From: Planctomycetaceae bacterium
GTDB lineage: Bacteria > Planctomycetota > Planctomycetia > Planctomycetales > Planctomycetaceae
Length of the DNA stretch: 42,994 nt
Assembly (NCBI GenBank): GCA_002724315.1
Contig: PBOJ01000142.1
Coordinates: 1-42,994, forward strand
Direction of reading: 5' to 3'
Shown: piece after piece, positions 42,161 to 42,994 of the stretch
Numbering within the stretch: the stretch's first letter is position 1
Layout: the number at the start of each line of letters is the position of its first letter
The notes under the pieces: generated by a model
Database searches by the model: none
Told to the model about the DNA's origin: nothing
The model's input: only the letters and a program-made list of their open reading frames with translations
Translations under genes and position numbers: made by a program

Positions 42161-42994
42161 CTAGAAATCCGGAACAGGTGGAGCACCCGGGCGCGTCTCG
42201 GTGCCGTCGTCGCCGGCGGGCGGCATTCCGTCGTCGGGATTGGGCGGTTGACCACCATCGGGCGATTCCGGCGGTGAGCCAGGTGGAATCAAGTCATCGT
42301 CGAGATCACCATCACCGGGATCCGGCGGCAGGCCGTCGGAGTCGTCACCGTCGTTTGGGGGATCGTCGTCGAAATCGTCCCCCAGGTCGGGCATGTCGTC
42401 GTCCCCACCTGGAGGGCCGCCAGGCATTTCTCCGTCGGGTTGATCACCGTCCGGGAACCCTGGCATGTCTTCATCGAATCCATCGTCGCCGGGAAATCCG
42501 GTTCCGTCATCATCACCGCCAGGCGAACCACCTCCCGGATTTTCCGGGTCGGGGAATCCTCCGCCAGGTCCTTCACCTTCGGGACCACCGGGCTGGCCGT
42601 CTCCCGGGGCGATCGGGTCATCGGCGCCGGGGAGACCATCAGGTGGACCACCGGGAAATGGATTGTCTCCGGGTTGTTCACCACCGGGGAATCCACCGCC
42701 TGGCTGTTCGCCACCGGGGAATCCACCACCTGGCTGCTCACCACCGGGGAATCCACCACCTGGTTGCTCACCACCGGGGAATCCACCGCCTGGTTGCTCA
42801 CCACCGGGGAATCCACCGCCTGGCTGCTCGCCACCGGGGAATCCACCACCTGGTTGCTCACCACCGGGGAATCCACCACCTGGCTGCTCACCACCGGGGA
42901 ATCCACCGCCTGGTTGTTCACCACCGGGGAATCCACCGCCTGGCTGCTCACCACCGGGGAATCCACCGCCTGGTTGCTCACCACCGGGGAATCC
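42161..42994 (-). CDS. Gly/Pro/Asp-rich decapeptide-repeat protein, 5' end outside window
   Basis: A minus-strand frame is open from the window edge to TAG at 42163-42161, at least 277 codons. Reading inward, it holds about ten copies of the decapeptide GEQPGGGFPG, then a Gly/Pro-rich segment (GGPPDGLPGADDPIAPGDG) and an Asp-rich acidic tail (DDDMPDLGDDFDDDPPNDGD...), ending APPVPDF. No start codon upstream of the internal ATG at 42466 lies in this frame within the window, so the N-terminus is missing. Collagen-like composition but not strict Gly-X-Y. The acidic tail might bind calcium. Probably an exported surface protein; no signal is visible. Confidence rests on the conserved codon frame and the terminator downstream. 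Confidence 0.7.
   Translation of the reverse strand, partial: GFPGGEQPGGGFPGGEQPGGGFPGGEQPGGGFPGGEQPGGGFPGGEQPGGGFPGGEQPGGGFPGGEQPGGGFPGGEQPGGGFPGGEQPGGGFPGGEQPGGGFPGGEQPGDNPFPGGPPDGLPGADDPIAPGDGQPGGPEGEGPGGGFPDPENPGGGSPGGDDDGTGFPGDDGFDEDMPGFPDGDQPDGEMPGGPPGGDDDMPDLGDDFDDDPPNDGDDSDGLPPDPGDGDLDDDLIPPGSPPESPDGGQPPNPDDGMPPAGDDGTETRPGAPPVPDF
42681..42994 (-). repeat. 30-bp tandem repeat, about 10.5 copies
   Basis: The segment ccaccggggaatccacc recurs every 30 bp from 42681 to the window edge, with variation mainly at silent Gln, Glu and Gly positions. It encodes GEQPGGGFPG on the minus strand. Silent-site variation with a fixed peptide shows purifying selection on the protein, not merely fresh slippage. 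The array continues beyond the window. Confidence 0.92.

Noticed and set aside
42289..42984. Open frame translating the 30-bp repeat as VDSPVVSNQA units
   Set aside because: Another minus-strand frame. The GEQPGGGFPG frame keeps silent-site variation and continues into a coherent acidic tail, while this frame changes amino acids at those sites.
42681..42994. CRISPR array
   Set aside because: The 30-bp units are contiguous with no unique spacers and are in a coding frame, so this is a protein-coding tandem repeat.

Overview
The window looks like a chromosomal segment of a GC-rich planctomycete (Planctomycetota). The basis is the gene style rather than a marker gene: paired exported sulfatases, many secreted or lipoprotein genes with Lys/Pro/Ala or Gly/Pro repeat tracts, a Ser/Thr kinase with a zinc-ribbon N-terminus, a DUF3887-like exported protein, a Tat-exported enolase-superfamily protein, and a very large beta-barrel/beta-helix surface protein. 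No rRNA, tRNA, transposase, phage gene or true CRISPR array was seen.

Layout. 1-5.7 kb (+): the 3' part of a repeat-containing hypothetical gene, then metX-metW and three ExbB/ExbD-like genes. The first four genes of this operon are joined by ATGA stop/start overlaps, and metX has a long, potentially pseudoknotted leader. 5.7-8.5 kb (-): two-gene transketolase plus a tandem GNAT acetyltransferase. 8.8-13.3 kb (+): Tat enolase-superfamily protein, a small secreted protein and a five-repeat lipoprotein. 13.2-19.3 kb: phosphofructokinase (-), HtrA-like protease (+), ribosomal protein L27 with an upstream secreted DUF3887-like protein (-), and a Ser/Thr kinase (-). 19.4-22.8 kb (+): CPBP protease, rimO, pgsA; a GtrA-family gene overlaps the pgsA end from the other strand. 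23.4-27.9 kb (+): a tight four-gene unit (creatininase-like, organophosphate-antiporter-like MFS, LicC/PntC-like nucleotidyltransferase, MetE-like methyltransferase) that may form an undescribed small-molecule pathway. 27.9-31.2 kb (-): VOC protein and a 945-residue SF2 helicase. 31.3-34.5 kb (+): a small lipoprotein with an in-frame UGA, then two sulfatases. 34.6-35.0 kb (-): a Lys-rich lipoprotein. 35.5-41.2 kb (+): a 1890-residue barrel/beta-helix protein. 41.2-43.0 kb (-): birA and the 3' part of a decapeptide-repeat protein.

The most notable observation is at 31277-31618. A heavy-metal-associated (HMA) domain lipoprotein reads through an in-frame TGA exactly where the first metal-binding Cys of the GMTC motif should be. 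The TGA is followed at SECIS-like distance by an 8-bp hairpin, then 61 clean codons and a strong terminator. This fits a selenocysteine-containing metal-binding lipoprotein; a Cys-to-stop mutation is the alternative.

Convergent gene ends are very tightly packed: two pairs abut with no spacer and three overlap (3, 86 and 113 bp). Short in-frame tandem repeats (12, 24, 42 and 30 bp) recur in four exported or unknown proteins.
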